A stretch of 64,000 bases of DNA. Source: Bacteroidales bacterium UBA3810 (GTDB lineage: Bacteria; Bacteroidota; Bacteroidia; Bacteroidales; Paludibacteraceae). The stretch covers positions 1 through 64,000 of the forward strand of contig DFEE01000006.1 in the NCBI GenBank assembly GCA_002368645.1, in the 5' to 3' direction. Every line of letters starts with the position of its first letter. The stretch's first letter is position 1. The notes under the pieces were generated by a model. That model was not told where the DNA came from, searched no databases, and saw only the letters and a list, made by a program, of their open reading frames with translations. Below are positions 15,685 to 27,600 of the stretch, piece by piece. Position numbers and translations under genes: made by a program.

Positions 15685-17336
15685 GCAAATCATTATTCAC
15701 CATAGTATTGACCCTCTTTGTCTTGAGCATCGCCGCTGAAGATCTGGTCTATTTGGAGCATAGTGAGACTTTGTCCTTTGACGAGCAGGCCTATCCAGGT
15801 GCGCAGTTGCTGGTGGGAAATGTTATATTCAGGCATGACTCGGCGCTGATGTACTGCGATACCGCCTACTTTTATGAGAGCCAAAACACCCTTCACGCCT
15901 ATGGTCATGTCCGTATGGTGCAAGGCGACTCGGTCAAAGGGTACGCCCGCAAGATGTTCTACAACGGGGAAACTAAGTTTGCCCGTTTTATAGGTAATGT
16001 ACGCCTGTACCGCAACGCCGATACGCTACTCACAGATACATTAAACTACAATCGCGCAGCCGGTTATGCCTACTATACCTGCGGAGGGACGCTCAAAGAC
16101 AGCCTCAATGTCATGACGTCGCATATCGGTAATTACAACACCAAAACGTCCCAAGCGCGTTTTACAGGAGAGGTGCATTTAGTGAACCCTAAATTCACGC
16201 TTGAGACGGAACTATTAGACTATAACACCAAAACCAAAATCGCTGATTTAGTAGCGCCCACAGATATCCTTTACGAGGAAGAAACAACCATTTATACCAG
16301 CCGGGGAACCTATAACACGGATACCGAAGAATCCGTATTGCTCAATCGTTCTGTTGTACATAATCAAAACGGCATACGGATGACGGGAGACACCATCTAT
16401 TATGACAAGAAGGTCGGCTATGGCCGTATTCATGGGGCGATGGAAATGATAGACAGTACCAACTATACGACCCTCTATGGCGATTATGGCGAAATGAAAG
16501 AGGAGCACAACCGCGGCTATGCTACCGGCAAAGCCTTAATGGAAGAGTGGGGTGACTCGCTCCACCATGCCTATACGCACGCCGATACCCTTTTTACAGA
16601 AGATGTGCCGACTAACGATACCGCCTTTCGCCGCATTCGGGCGTATTACAGTGTAAGGATGTACCGCTATGATTTTCAGGCGGTATGTGACTCGTTAGTT
16701 TATACGACTGAAGACTCCGTTATCACGCTATACCAAGAGCCGCGCTGTTGGAATGAGAACAACCAGATGTCAGCTGATACCATTCGGGTATATATAGTCA
16801 ATGACGCTGTCGATCATATTCACGGAAAGGGGTCAGCATTAGCGGTGAGAGAGTCCTCGTCCGATTACTACGATCAGATGGCGGGCAAGGAGATATTCGC
16901 CTACATAGTGGACGGAGAAATGCGCCAATTAGATGTCAATGGCAATGCCGAAACCATTTATTATCCCCAAGAAGAACAAGCAGACTCGACCGCTGCGCCC
17001 GAATATCTCGGTATGAACAGAACCATCTGCTCCCATGTCCGTTTCTTCTTGGAAAATGAGGAAATAGATCACGTTCTCTTCACATCTGAGACTACCGGAG
17101 TTATGTATCCCTTAGACCAAATACCTCCCGGTGAAGACCGACTCAGCGGGTACTTTTGGGCAGAACAAGAACGCCCGACTTCGCCGATGGATGTACTCAA
17201 TCCTACCCGCCGGTTGGAGCGGCCTTCTACCGCCACCAAGAGTGCTGCCGACGTCATAGAAGAGGACTCGGAAGCCGTCAGAACCGCTAAAGAAAACCGT
17301 AAAGCCAAAATAAAAGAACGTAATAAAGCACATTAA
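15663..17336 (+). CDS. OstA/LptA-like organic-solvent-tolerance protein
   Basis: A 557-residue secreted protein with a signal peptide (about 8-23, FTIVLTLFVLSIA). It is built of repeated short beta-strand units (ALMYCDTAYFYE, DTLLTDTLNYNR, TGDTIYYDKK) of the OstA/LptA jellyroll type, which forms the periplasmic bridge that carries lipopolysaccharide. The last 60 residues are a charged, likely disordered tail. It is longer than LptA and lacks the LptD barrel. It overlaps surA by 22 bases and ends 2 bases before dnaG. Confidence 0.85.
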   Translation: MDSSRRVSKSLFTIVLTLFVLSIAAEDLVYLEHSETLSFDEQAYPGAQLLVGNVIFRHDSALMYCDTAYFYESQNTLHAYGHVRMVQGDSVKGYARKMFYNGETKFARFIGNVRLYRNADTLLTDTLNYNRAAGYAYYTCGGTLKDSLNVMTSHIGNYNTKTSQARFTGEVHLVNPKFTLETELLDYNTKTKIADLVAPTDILYEEETTIYTSRGTYNTDTEESVLLNRSVVHNQNGIRMTGDTIYYDKKVGYGRIHGAMEMIDSTNYTTLYGDYGEMKEEHNRGYATGKALMEEWGDSLHHAYTHADTLFTEDVPTNDTAFRRIRAYYSVRMYRYDFQAVCDSLVYTTEDSVITLYQEPRCWNENNQMSADTIRVYIVNDAVDHIHGKGSALAVRESSSDYYDQMAGKEIFAYIVDGEMRQLDVNGNAETIYYPQEEQADSTAAPEYLGMNRTICSHVRFFLENEEIDHVLFTSETTGVMYPLDQIPPGEDRLSGYFWAEQERPTSPMDVLNPTRRLERPSTATKSAADVIEEDSEAVRTAKENRKAKIKERNKAH

Positions 17337-17338
17337 CT

Positions 17339-19339
17339 ATGCCTATTCCGCGAGATGTCATTGACCGTATTTATGCGACCGCTAAGGTAGAAGAGGTTGT
17401 CGGAGATTATGTTACGCTCAAGAAGAAGGGTGCTAACTTATGGGGATTATGCCCGTTTCACAACGAGAAAACTCCTTCTTTCTCCGTTAGCCCCTCCAAA
17501 GGTATTTATAAATGTTTTGGCTGCGGCAAGGCGGGGAATGCCGTTAATTTTGTAGCCGAGATGGAACAATGTTCATACCCCGAAGCTATCAAACGTGTTG
17601 CCGCCAAATACCATATTGAAGTGCCGGAGCGTGAATTGACCGCGGAGGAACAACAACGGCAGGATGACCGTGAGTCCATGTTCATCGTCAATGAATTTGC
17701 CTCCAAGTGGTTTCAAGACCAACTCTGGAATACAGATGAGGGCAGGGCTGTCGGGCTCAAGTATTTCATTGAGCGCGGGCTGCATGAAGATACTATTAAG
17801 AAATTCCAATTAGGCTATTCCCCTGAGCGCGGCAATAAACTCACAGAGGCCTTAAAGAAGAAAGGTTTTTTAGAGAAATATATCATCAATGACCCTAACA
17901 CAAACCTCGGTACCGGTTTGACCGGTCGTAGCGAAGACGGCAGACTCTATGACCGCTTCCGCGATAGGGTGATTTTTCCCGTTCATACTGTTTCTGGTAA
18001 GACAGTCGCTTTTGCCGGTCGCATATTACGTAAGAAAGACAACACGGGCAAATATGTCAATTCGCCCGACTCCCTCATCTACTCTAAATCCCGTGAGTTA
18101 TACGGACTTTTTTTAGCCAAACAGGCTATATCTAAAGCGGATTTATGCTATCTCGTAGAAGGGCAAATGGATCTTATCTCCATGTACCAAGCCGGTATTC
18201 AAAATGTGGTTTGTTCCGGCGGTACCGCGCTCACTAAACAGCAGATACAGCTTATTCACCGCTTTACGGGCCATATAACTGTCCTCTATGATGGCGATGC
18301 TGCGGGAATCCATGCCGCTTTACGGGGCATAGATATGTTTTTAGAAGAGAACTTTGATGTCAAGGTAGTTTTACTCCCGGAAGGCGAAGACCCTGATTCG
18401 TTCTGCAGAAGCCATAATGCGTCCGATTTCATCGAATATATTCGGACACACCAGACGGATTTTATTCGCTTCAAAACCCAATTACTGAAAGAGCAGGCTG
18501 CCGATGACCCGCATAAGCGTTCTGAACTTATCAAGGATATTATCGCTTCTATCGCTCTTATTCCGGATGTCATTACCAGGCAGGTGTATATCAAAGACAC
18601 CTCTGACCGGATGCAAATCAATGCTCAATACCTAACCCGCGAGGTAGCCCGCCTTCGACATGAGAAATGGCAAGAAAAAGAGAAACAGCAAGAGCAGGAA
18701 AAGCAACAAGGGACGGAGCAACAACAGCATGACATTGCTGCCATTCAAAATGAGACTTTACCCATTGAGGAAAACACCAATGCAATTTTGCTATCTAATT
18801 TCCGCAACTTGATACAAATGCTTGTCCGTAATGGAGAACAGATTGTTTTTGTCGATGAAAACGGACAGAATATTACTGTAGGAGATTATATATTAAGTCA
18901 GCTTAAGCTTGATCAAATACAGGCCCCGACACCTATCTATGCCAAAATAATCGATGAATACGAGAAACACTGTCATGATGAGGGTTTTTCCGCAGCATCT
19001 TTCTTCAAGTTTCACGAAGACCCTGCCATCAATTCCCTTGCCATCGAACTGATAGCTGACCAGTACCAGCTGAGTAATCTCTACCGCGAGAAAGACCCTA
19101 AAAAAGCGCGTATGACCCAACCTGCTGAACAATTAGCCGCCATGGTTATACGTTTAGTGCTCGAACTGAAATATACTATTATTAACCTTCGTTTGGATGA
19201 TTTGGACTTACGCTTGCGTGAAGCACAAGAGAAAGGAGATGAACATCTTATGATGGAATTGCTTAAGATTCAGCCACAACTCTTTGAGGCGCGGAACCAA
19301 ATTAGCAAGGAATTAGGCGATAGGCTTATTTTTACATAG
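17339..19339 (+). CDS. dnaG: DNA primase
   Basis: A 666-residue primase that lays RNA primers for replication. The CHC2 zinc domain has C38, H41, C59 and C62. The RNA-polymerase core with its TOPRIM motif (YLVEGQMDLISMYQAG, then LYDGDAAG) spans about 125-430. A Gln/Glu-rich linker (about 440-465) leads to the C-terminal helicase-binding region. The length is normal for Bacteroidota. It begins 2 bases after the OstA-like gene, so a replication gene is tied to an envelope transcript. Confidence 0.97.
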   Translation: MPIPRDVIDRIYATAKVEEVVGDYVTLKKKGANLWGLCPFHNEKTPSFSVSPSKGIYKCFGCGKAGNAVNFVAEMEQCSYPEAIKRVAAKYHIEVPERELTAEEQQRQDDRESMFIVNEFASKWFQDQLWNTDEGRAVGLKYFIERGLHEDTIKKFQLGYSPERGNKLTEALKKKGFLEKYIINDPNTNLGTGLTGRSEDGRLYDRFRDRVIFPVHTVSGKTVAFAGRILRKKDNTGKYVNSPDSLIYSKSRELYGLFLAKQAISKADLCYLVEGQMDLISMYQAGIQNVVCSGGTALTKQQIQLIHRFTGHITVLYDGDAAGIHAALRGIDMFLEENFDVKVVLLPEGEDPDSFCRSHNASDFIEYIRTHQTDFIRFKTQLLKEQAADDPHKRSELIKDIIASIALIPDVITRQVYIKDTSDRMQINAQYLTREVARLRHEKWQEKEKQQEQEKQQGTEQQQHDIAAIQNETLPIEENTNAILLSNFRNLIQMLVRNGEQIVFVDENGQNITVGDYILSQLKLDQIQAPTPIYAKIIDEYEKHCHDEGFSAASFFKFHEDPAINSLAIELIADQYQLSNLYREKDPKKARMTQPAEQLAAMVIRLVLELKYTIINLRLDDLDLRLREAQEKGDEHLMMELLKIQPQLFEARNQISKELGDRLIFT

Positions 19340-19385
19340 CTTCGGTATAAATGGTGCATGGTAAATAGCAAATAGTACATAACAT

Positions 19386-20153
19386 ATGTTGTTCAACGAA
19401 ATTGTATATGGTCCTATCCACTCGCGACGCTTAGGCACGTCGTTAGGTATCAATGTGATGCCCTCATTCACGAAACTCTGTACTTTTGACTGCGTCTATT
19501 GTGAGTTAGGTTGGAACACACCGAATAATCATCCGCTCCTGCCGACGAGGGCAGAGATTCGCGAGGCATTGCGCCTCAAACTGCTTTCCCTCTCCGAGCA
19601 GGCTATTCAACCGGATGTACTTACTTTCAGCGGCAATGGGGAACCTACTCTACATCCGGAGTTTGAGGGAATAATAGCGGACACCTGTACTTTGAGGGAC
19701 CAATACTGCCCGACTGCCAAAGTAGCCGTACTCTCTAATTCTACCCAATTGGCGCGCGAGGATGTCATACGGGCATTGAAACAGTGTGATAGCAGGATTC
19801 TCAAATTAGATAGTGCCATAGATAAAACGATGCGGGCTATTGACCAACCGCTCAATAAGGACTTGACAGTTGAGCAAATCGTGCGCAATATCGCTGTATT
19901 TAACGGGGATTTTACATTGCAGACTTGCTTCCTTAGAGGAAGTCATAATGGTATTACAATTGACAATACAACTCCTGAAGAACTGTCAGCATGGTATAAA
20001 CTCGTTGAGCAACTGCACCCGGCGCAAATTATGATTTATGTCATTGACCGAGCCACGCCTTGTCCGACACTTGAGAAAATCAGTCGTGAGCAGATGGATG
20101 CTATCGCTCAACCACTGAGAGATAAAGGTTTTTCTATTTCTGTCTCGGCATGA
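19386..20153 (+). CDS. radical SAM protein (COG0731/Tyw1-like)
   Basis: A 255-residue radical SAM enzyme. The cluster-binding cysteines C32, C36 and C39 are in LCTFDCVYC, and the GNGEPTLHP motif near residue 80 helps bind SAM. The N-terminus (YGPIHSRRLGTSLGINVMP) is typical of the small COG0731 group related to wyosine synthase. Its substrate is unknown. Its stop overlaps the following glycosyltransferase by four bases (ATGA at 20150-20153). Confidence 0.88.
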   Translation: MLFNEIVYGPIHSRRLGTSLGINVMPSFTKLCTFDCVYCELGWNTPNNHPLLPTRAEIREALRLKLLSLSEQAIQPDVLTFSGNGEPTLHPEFEGIIADTCTLRDQYCPTAKVAVLSNSTQLAREDVIRALKQCDSRILKLDSAIDKTMRAIDQPLNKDLTVEQIVRNIAVFNGDFTLQTCFLRGSHNGITIDNTTPEELSAWYKLVEQLHPAQIMIYVIDRATPCPTLEKISREQMDAIAQPLRDKGFSISVSA

Positions 20154-21085
20154 AGATTTTGATAGCACCACTCAATTGGGGGCTCGGCCACGCAACACGG
20201 TGCGTACCGATTATCCGTAAATATATAGAACAAGGTCATGAAGTCGTACTTGGTGGCGATGGAGAGTCGCTTATTTGGCTATATCGGTATTTCCCGACAT
20301 TACGCTTCATCGAACTTGCTCCGCTCTCTATCCGCTATAGTGCTTCCTCCTCCCAGGTCGGGGCAATCCTTAAGGCTATTCCTGAACTCATTCGCTTTAG
20401 CCGGGAAGATCACCGACGTTTAAAGACCATTTTGGAGGCAGAGAGTTTTGATGTGATTATCAGTGATAACCGTTTTGGACTTTATGACAAAAGGGTTACC
20501 TCCATTTACATCACGCACCAACTTACCATTCGCTGTCCACGAAGGTTACGGTTCATGGAACCACTTTTACGGCGGATTCACCGATATATCTATCGCCATT
20601 ATGACGAAATTTGGGTCCCCGATTACGAAGACCCAACATGTGCTTTGGCAGGCGACCTTAGCCATTTACTGCCGTCTAATTCCGAGAAAATAAAATATAT
20701 TGGTCCGTTATCGCGCTTTGAGGGATATACTGTCACTAATCCTACGCCTTATCATGCTGAGATTGTAGCCGTCTTATCCGGACCTGAACCACAGCGCTCA
20801 ATCTTGGAAGCCCAACTCATTGCGCGGCATGAACCCATGTTCATTGTACGAGGCTTGATTACCCGCCCGTTTATGGTGCTTAAACATGGAGATATTACGC
20901 TTGTCCCGTGGCTAAAAGATGAGGATTTGGTGCCTCTTTTACTACAAGCTAAGAAGATTATCTGCCGTTCCGGCTATACCTCCATTATGGATTTACATGC
21001 CCTTGGGGTGTTAGATAAAGCAGAACTAATCCCTACACCGGGGCAAAGTGAACAAGAGTATTTAGCGACTATTTCTCACAATTAG
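20150..21085 (+). CDS. MurG-like glycosyltransferase
   Basis: The 311-residue protein has a GT-B fold. The N-terminus ILIAPLNWGLGHATRCVPI carries the glycine-rich acceptor loop seen in MurG/GT28 enzymes, and the C-terminal part (ICRSGYTSIMDLHALG, then IPTPGQSEQEYLA) has the donor-site Gly and Gln pattern of that family. It is shorter than MurG and lacks its canonical motifs, so it is not the cell-wall enzyme itself. The acceptor is unknown. It is co-translated with the radical SAM gene. Confidence 0.8.
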   Translation: MKILIAPLNWGLGHATRCVPIIRKYIEQGHEVVLGGDGESLIWLYRYFPTLRFIELAPLSIRYSASSSQVGAILKAIPELIRFSREDHRRLKTILEAESFDVIISDNRFGLYDKRVTSIYITHQLTIRCPRRLRFMEPLLRRIHRYIYRHYDEIWVPDYEDPTCALAGDLSHLLPSNSEKIKYIGPLSRFEGYTVTNPTPYHAEIVAVLSGPEPQRSILEAQLIARHEPMFIVRGLITRPFMVLKHGDITLVPWLKDEDLVPLLLQAKKIICRSGYTSIMDLHALGVLDKAELIPTPGQSEQEYLATISHN

Positions 21086-21133
21086 TCGTCTAAAATACTA
21101 TACTATAATTTTTTGATATGCGCAATTATTTGC

Positions 21134-21601
21134 CTAACAATCTTTCAAATTAAGAGTATTTTGCTGTTTGCGTCTTTTTAAAACAAAATCTACAGCCAAA
21201 ACTCCTTCAATGATGACGAAGAAGAGCAACGGGACATCTCCAATGGGCGAATGTTCCATAACAGCACCGATAGGAAGATTTTCTTCATTCCCTGTATAAT
21301 CATCATCTCCTTGTCCGGGGCGACCTACCCCGCGCCGAGCAGACACAGCAGAAGGTATATAACAGGCACCTCCTTCACTATTGAGCGCAGCAAAATTGCT
21401 CGATGAAATCGCGCTAAAACCATTCGTGCTCATTGCACCGCTATAGGCGGATGTCGATCGGAAGGATGTAGCCGGACGCGTGTAAAAACCGCTGTTAGGC
21501 ATCCTATAGGCGCCGGTGGTGTTCATCGAACCGAAACCGGCAGCCTGACTGACCAATACTACTATAAATAAATTGACTAATATACCTATAAATTTCCTCA
21601 T
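21134..21601 (-). CDS. small secreted/membrane partner of the giant T9SS protein
   Basis: 155 residues: signal peptide (about 1-22), then a Ser/Thr/Gly/Asn-rich region (25-105) with repeated aromatic-Ser-Thr motifs (FRSTSAYSG, FYTRPATS). After PIGDVPLLF comes one membrane segment (about 123-140) and a basic tail (KRRKQQ). The layout suggests an exported protein held in the inner membrane by its C-terminus. The start overlaps the giant gene stop by four bases (ATGA, 21598-21601), so the pair is made together. I know of no function. Small proteins with a PxGDxPLL membrane anchor appear to accompany large cargo genes in related bacteria, which is recollection and not checked. Confidence 0.7.
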   Translation of the reverse strand: MRKFIGILVNLFIVVLVSQAAGFGSMNTTGAYRMPNSGFYTRPATSFRSTSAYSGAMSTNGFSAISSSNFAALNSEGGACYIPSAVSARRGVGRPGQGDDDYTGNEENLPIGAVMEHSPIGDVPLLFFVIIEGVLAVDFVLKRRKQQNTLNLKDC

Positions 21602-24600
21602 CGTATTACAACCCTTTCTGTTTTATTGCCTCGGCAAATGATATATACCCCCGTGGGCAGTTGTACCTTATTAATTAAGTCATTATCACCCAAAACCGCT
21701 ACGCGACGACCTAAAACATCATAAACATTTGCTATTTGGTTATTTACCATTTGGTCACCGGTCATTGGTGCATTTACGACTTCTAAATCCGTAGAGATAC
21801 CCGGATGGGTGTCTTCGCTACCGGCAGCGCGTGCAGTGCCATTGATATAATAGCGAATCTGGTCGGATTGCGGCGTTTGAATACCTATCTGCAAGCCGTT
21901 CACAATCATGATACTATCTCCCGTCAGCGCATCGAAGAGGTAGAGCGGTCGCTCCCAATCACCGGTAAGTGCAAATGAGAGCATCGTTACATCCGAATAA
22001 CTATAAATAGGTCTGCCGCGCGAGGTCAGTTTATCTTCCAGTGTCGCAAACACAAGTGGCACGGCTTGCAGGGTATCACGGATATCAAGCATCAACGCCC
22101 TATTGTCCGCAATCGTGTACATACTCAGCGGCGTTGAGAAAGCCGCCTCGTCGTAGTACTCCAATCCGGAGGAAAGGCTCAACACATCTTCACCTACCGT
22201 AAATCCACGTGTCGCACCCGTTTCTTCGCCAACGGTGAGATAGGCCTTGAAGAGTCCCTGATTGGTCTCATTAGAAGCAGCGACATAGAGTCGTGCCTGA
22301 TGATCGGGCGTGGTTGATAGGTCATTGGCGAGTCGGCGTAATGGGGCATCTGCTGTCTCATGCACAGGAGTGCCTGCTCCCGTCAGAGCTACCATTGCAC
22401 TCGGCTTGAGCAAAACATCCAACGTTGTGCCTTCATCCGCAGCAATGAGACCTACTGCGCGGTGCGGAGCAATAAAGTATTTACCCGGACCGTCAACGAC
22501 CTCAGTGGTATAGGTTGAACCCTCGCGCATCTGATAGGTTGTGAACTTGTATTGGCGCTCACCGGTGTGCTCGAGTTTTAAGATATTGTCCTCGCAGAGT
22601 TTATAGACATCCACAAGCGCCATAGTCGGGTTGCCGAAGAAGAATACTTTAGAAGCCTGCTCGTTGGTTAGTCTATAGGTGATTCCTGCTCCGCCGGCAA
22701 GTGATAGTGATGTTTTGTCGTATGCAAGATTGTGAGAAATAGACGTAAACTCAGGGCGGCTAATATCTACCGTTTGAGTATTGTAGGTCTTCACCGCAAT
22801 GTAACTATAGGTATTCTCTTGTTTAGGCAGACGGACGATAAGAGCACTATCTTCCACATCGGTGGGACCGAAACCCAAGAGAGCAACTGCTGTACCGGGT
22901 TGGATAGCCTTGTCGAGCACATTGGTCTTTACCCACTCGGCAGAGTTCTTTGGTGCACGGTCTTCTTGGGTAATCGCGCCTTCCTCGTCGGTGTTGCTAA
23001 AAGCGTATTTGACGGTGGAGTTATAGTACGCTTGATAGAATACATAAGGGAAGAAGCGGTTGTGCCCGGCATTGAATGCTCCTGTCTCAAACATAGCAGG
23101 CGCAAAATCGGGATCATCGCCGTTTGCTGCATTCTGAGGCACGTAGATATCGCCGGAGTAGATGTTCGTAAGCGCAGGAGCAAAGGTCTGCCAGTTGGCG
23201 GTCTTGACAACCACATCTACAAATGCGCGGGTGTAGTCGAGTTTCTCTTGACCGAGCATGCGTGCATTGGGCTTGAAGAGGATATCGCGGCAAGTATTGG
23301 AGACAAATCCATAATCCAAAGTGTCTATGCGGCGAATAACATTCGCGTTATCGGTAGAGACAATCGGTAGCATATTTTCCGCCTCCGGAGAAGGTATGAT
23401 TACGCGGCTGTCGCTCATGGGGATAGTAGCGATAGCCCCATGGTAATCCGTGCCGTTCACTACGGCAGTCCAGTTATCGTCGTCATTCCAGAAGTTCGCC
23501 GATTCGGGGTGAGAAGGCGTCCAGCGGACGGTATCGGGGGCAACTGCCAATATAAACTCCGCGTGTCCGTGACATGTACCATCACCGCCTACGTTGGTCC
23601 AAATCCTATTACCGCCCGAGACATCAAAGAAGGCCGTTTTGAACTTATACCAATATCCTGCCTTGAGTGTGAAGTTATTGGGCGTTTGGTACCCCGGGGT
23701 AGGGTGACCATTGTAGGTGCCTGGTTTGACGAGCCATTCGTTACAGCCGGTAGTGGTGGTAGCAGGAACCTTGAATACGCCGTTTGTTTCATCGGTGGTA
23801 AAGCTTTTGGTAGCCTTGTTGTAGTTATAAACTGTACCGGCTGGATCATAGTCATAGCACCCGCAGTCGGTATTGGTGAGGCGGGCAATATAGTCGCTGT
23901 TCACTGGTGTGAATGTGATATAGCGGTTGTCAATATCCGCTGCTCCTACTGCCGGCACCTTGTAGTACTCGTCGTAGATATTATCTTGCACGATACGGTC
24001 TTGGTGGTAGCGGAAGGTCTTGGTTGCCGGATTCCACTCGGGGTCGTTACTCTCAATGACATAGGTTGAGTCCCAGCCAATCACTACACCGGCAGTCGCG
24101 GCATGGGTAATATCGGCGATACGCACTTTCAGATGTTCATTGGCATCTGTCTTGGAGGCTCTAATGATAGGCACTTGATAGTCCCCGTCAATGATATGAT
24201 CATACCCGAAACGTAGGGAGAAATTTGATTCCTGCGAGTGTATCTCAAACCATTGTGGCGTGTTACATACCGTGATAGCCTCCGTCTCTCCCGTGCTATT
24301 GATAAATGTACCGCTTGCGGGCAGGGGTTGTATATAAAGATACACTTGATCGTTACTCCCCAGGAATGCGTCATAATAGTCACGTCCGATTTCCAATTTA
24401 CGCTCAATGACAATAAGACGGTTCAGTATGTTATAAATCGAGTCTGCTTGCGTCTTAGAGCGTCCGGACCACATTAATCCTTCCGACCGCACATCATTCC
24501 AGTTCGTGGTAAGACGATAGGGGTTGGCCTCATTATCCGCGCGGAAAGTCTCCAAATAATCTAATAGTCGCGCGCGTGTTAGACCATAGGTCCTTAGGAA

Positions 24601-27600
24601 CCATGCATCGGCATCCTCAACAGCTTTTTTCTTTGCCTCATTGGTCGGATCTTCTTTATACGCTATTAACTTTGCCAAATAGTTGCGGTCATCGTCATCG
24701 GAACGCAGCATGTCAAATTTAGCCCTTCCGCTTCCTGCCCGAGCACCGGCAGGTAAGTTCTGCAAACCTACCGTCAAGCGGTATGTCTCATTAGGACTTA
24801 CCTTGTCTTCCTCTGCGGTACTATTCGCCCAAGCACCCGTCGCACCGTTCACATGGAGCGTAACGGGGGTTTTGACTGTAACAATACGCTCGGAAGCACA
24901 ACCCGAAGTGGAGAAATTAGGAGGTGTTCCCGTTGTCGGAATAATTGCCATCGCTACGCGGAGCGAATCTTCTGCAGACGCTGATACCTTGTGCGAAATG
25001 AACATAACCCAATAAGGACTACCGTGACCTTCATTGACATAACTTATCGTCTTGGTTATCACATCGTCCAATGTCGTCGTGTCCTCCACTTCCGGTATGA
25101 AATTCGCCGCAGGAATGGTTATATAACCACAGTCAGCCCCATTATTATCGAAAATCTGGTTGGTATAAGTTAAGCCGCTTATCGGTTCAAAGACATGGGT
25201 GGATTTATTCAGTTTTTGATACTGAATGGCGACAATAGTACCTGCTTCTACCGACGAATGTTGGTAGTCAAATCGAGCCACTAAATCTACTTCGTTGTTA
25301 TCCAAACAAGTCGTTTTATTCTGGAACACACTCATCGGACGTGCTTTCGCGATGAAACGCAGACGGTCTATTAGCAAATAGGCATCATCCTCTGAGGAGC
25401 CCGTTAATCTTGCCACACAACGGAAACTATCTTTATCAGCAATTAACGACTGTTGGATAGGCAACACAAATTGCTGCCATACATTGTCGCCTTTATATTG
25501 TACCTCACCTGTTTTAAAGCGATAGATAGGCGTCCAGGCACCATCGCCCACTTTTCCTTCCATATCGGCGGTGATCTGCGGATTATAACCCGTCTCCGGC
25601 ATAGGATTGCACAGGTTGAAGGTTAGGAAGATCTCCTGGTCCGAACAAGGCAACTGCGGATAGACGAAATTTAAGATGGTTACCGGTTTCTCGGACGTGT
25701 GAATGCAGAGCATATAGCCGTTAGACGCACCCGCCATAGCATTGGTCGTATGTCCTGACTTCTCAAACTTGTTCAGATAGGCGTACTCGCCTGCTGCCGG
25801 CAAATCGGTAGTAAACACGCGCTTATCGTCTTCAATGGCTCCGTCACCTGTACGCGGATAGTGATAGGATAACTCCGTATAACTCCAGGGTAAAAGGTGG
25901 TTGTAAGCTGTTACGTCCGTTGTTCCGGGAGCCGGGAAAAGTTCATTGCCAAGCGTTTGGAGAATATCGTAGTTATTTAGGATGTCATCCTCAGGAATGA
26001 TAGCCGAAGTTGTCGGTCCCTCTTCCGCTGCATTACGGGTTGCTACCGTGAACTTAGCCAACAGGAAATGCTGCGTGCGGAGACGGTAATAAACGGTGGC
26101 AGGCGTGCCGGAGTTCTGTGTAGCGCTTACGCGCAAGTTACCCTCTTCCGTCATACGGTAATTACTGTTTGAAGTTCCTTCTCGGGCAACCTCTGACCAG
26201 TCAGAGCCATTCGTACTATACTCCCAGACGGGCGTTTCTTCATATATCGAGACCACCTCGTCCTTTATCTCATAAACACACCATGCAATATTGGCATCAC
26301 TCCCATAATCAGATGTTTGCAGTTGCAGTTCATAGGATTTTCCCCATGCATTGGAAGTCCAATTTCTATACGCGTAGTCCGTTCCAACCCATGCTTTATT
26401 ATAATATTCATTTGCTGCCACATAGCCGGAGTGAGTACTTCCGCCAACACGGCTTCCGCTCATGTGCCATCTAAGGAGGGAATTTGTTGATGTTACAATA
26501 AAATCCGATCCGGGAGTTTCGAAAGGTGTGGTCATTGTGATTTTATTGGAAGAGCGGTCATCGATTGGTTCCGGCCAACGGACAGTCCAGCCATAAGCCG
26601 GTATTGCTCCATAATAAATAGTTAATGAACGTGTACTATTAGGACGCTTAATGGTAAAGGTTCCATCGCTATTTTTTTCAATGGTAAAAATATAGTCTGA
26701 TTGGTTTAAATAATGACTATTAAGATAAGCCTCTAACGTAGATTTATCAGTTGCTCCTCCTATGCTTCCTATAGACAAACCGTCATAACCGCTTTTATTA
26801 CCTAATACATAACCACTCTCTTTACGAGGGTTGACTATAATGATGGTCTTCTTTTGATTTTGACCAACATTCATAGCTGATAAGTCTGATAATTTTAGTA
26901 ACTCTACATGGGGGTTAGTTTCACGAATCTCTCTTTTTACTCCTATACGGCTGAAAGAAGCAGATTTTGTATCATCTGAACTTCCTTTTACACCCATATT
27001 TGCGCCTGCTGGAGTACCTGTGGTGTTGAAATAATAAATATACTGCAAATGGTCACGCTGAACCACACCGTTATTGGCGTCTAATACGGGATATTGTTGT
27101 AGCAGCGTGAAAGCTTGACCGGCAGGTACAATCACGGTATGTTCCTCCATATATCCGTTATGCCCCTCCCCGCCGTTCACACGGCAGTCTGCCATCTTGT
27201 CTGCCTGCGTCTTGGCAGGTTGGATATCGAAGATTTGGCGGTAACTGAGAGTCGGCTCGATGACCTTCGAAAGGGATTTGCCTACCTCACCCGTCGGATC
27301 AATGTCGTAGTAGGCACTCACCTCACAGGCAATCTGTCCGTTCTTGCTGTTACTCTCCGGATAGTCGATTGTCGGAATAGAGGTCGCTGTACCGGGCACA
27401 AAGTGATCCGAACTAAACATGGTGTTGGAGGGGTTTTTTACATCCTTAATCACATCCCATTGACCTTTGGAAGCTTCGTCTGTGGTATGGTTAATCACCA
27501 TATAGTCTTCGCCTAATGCGTTCTCGGGCTTATTGGTATTACTATTTCCCCATGACCATGTAGCGTTGTATTCAATATCGCGCTCGCGGTTTGCTTCATC

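Noticed and set aside
22732..24069. Two plus-strand frames of about 210 codons opposite the other giant gene
   Set aside because: Antisense shadows with no recognisable domain, promoter or start context.
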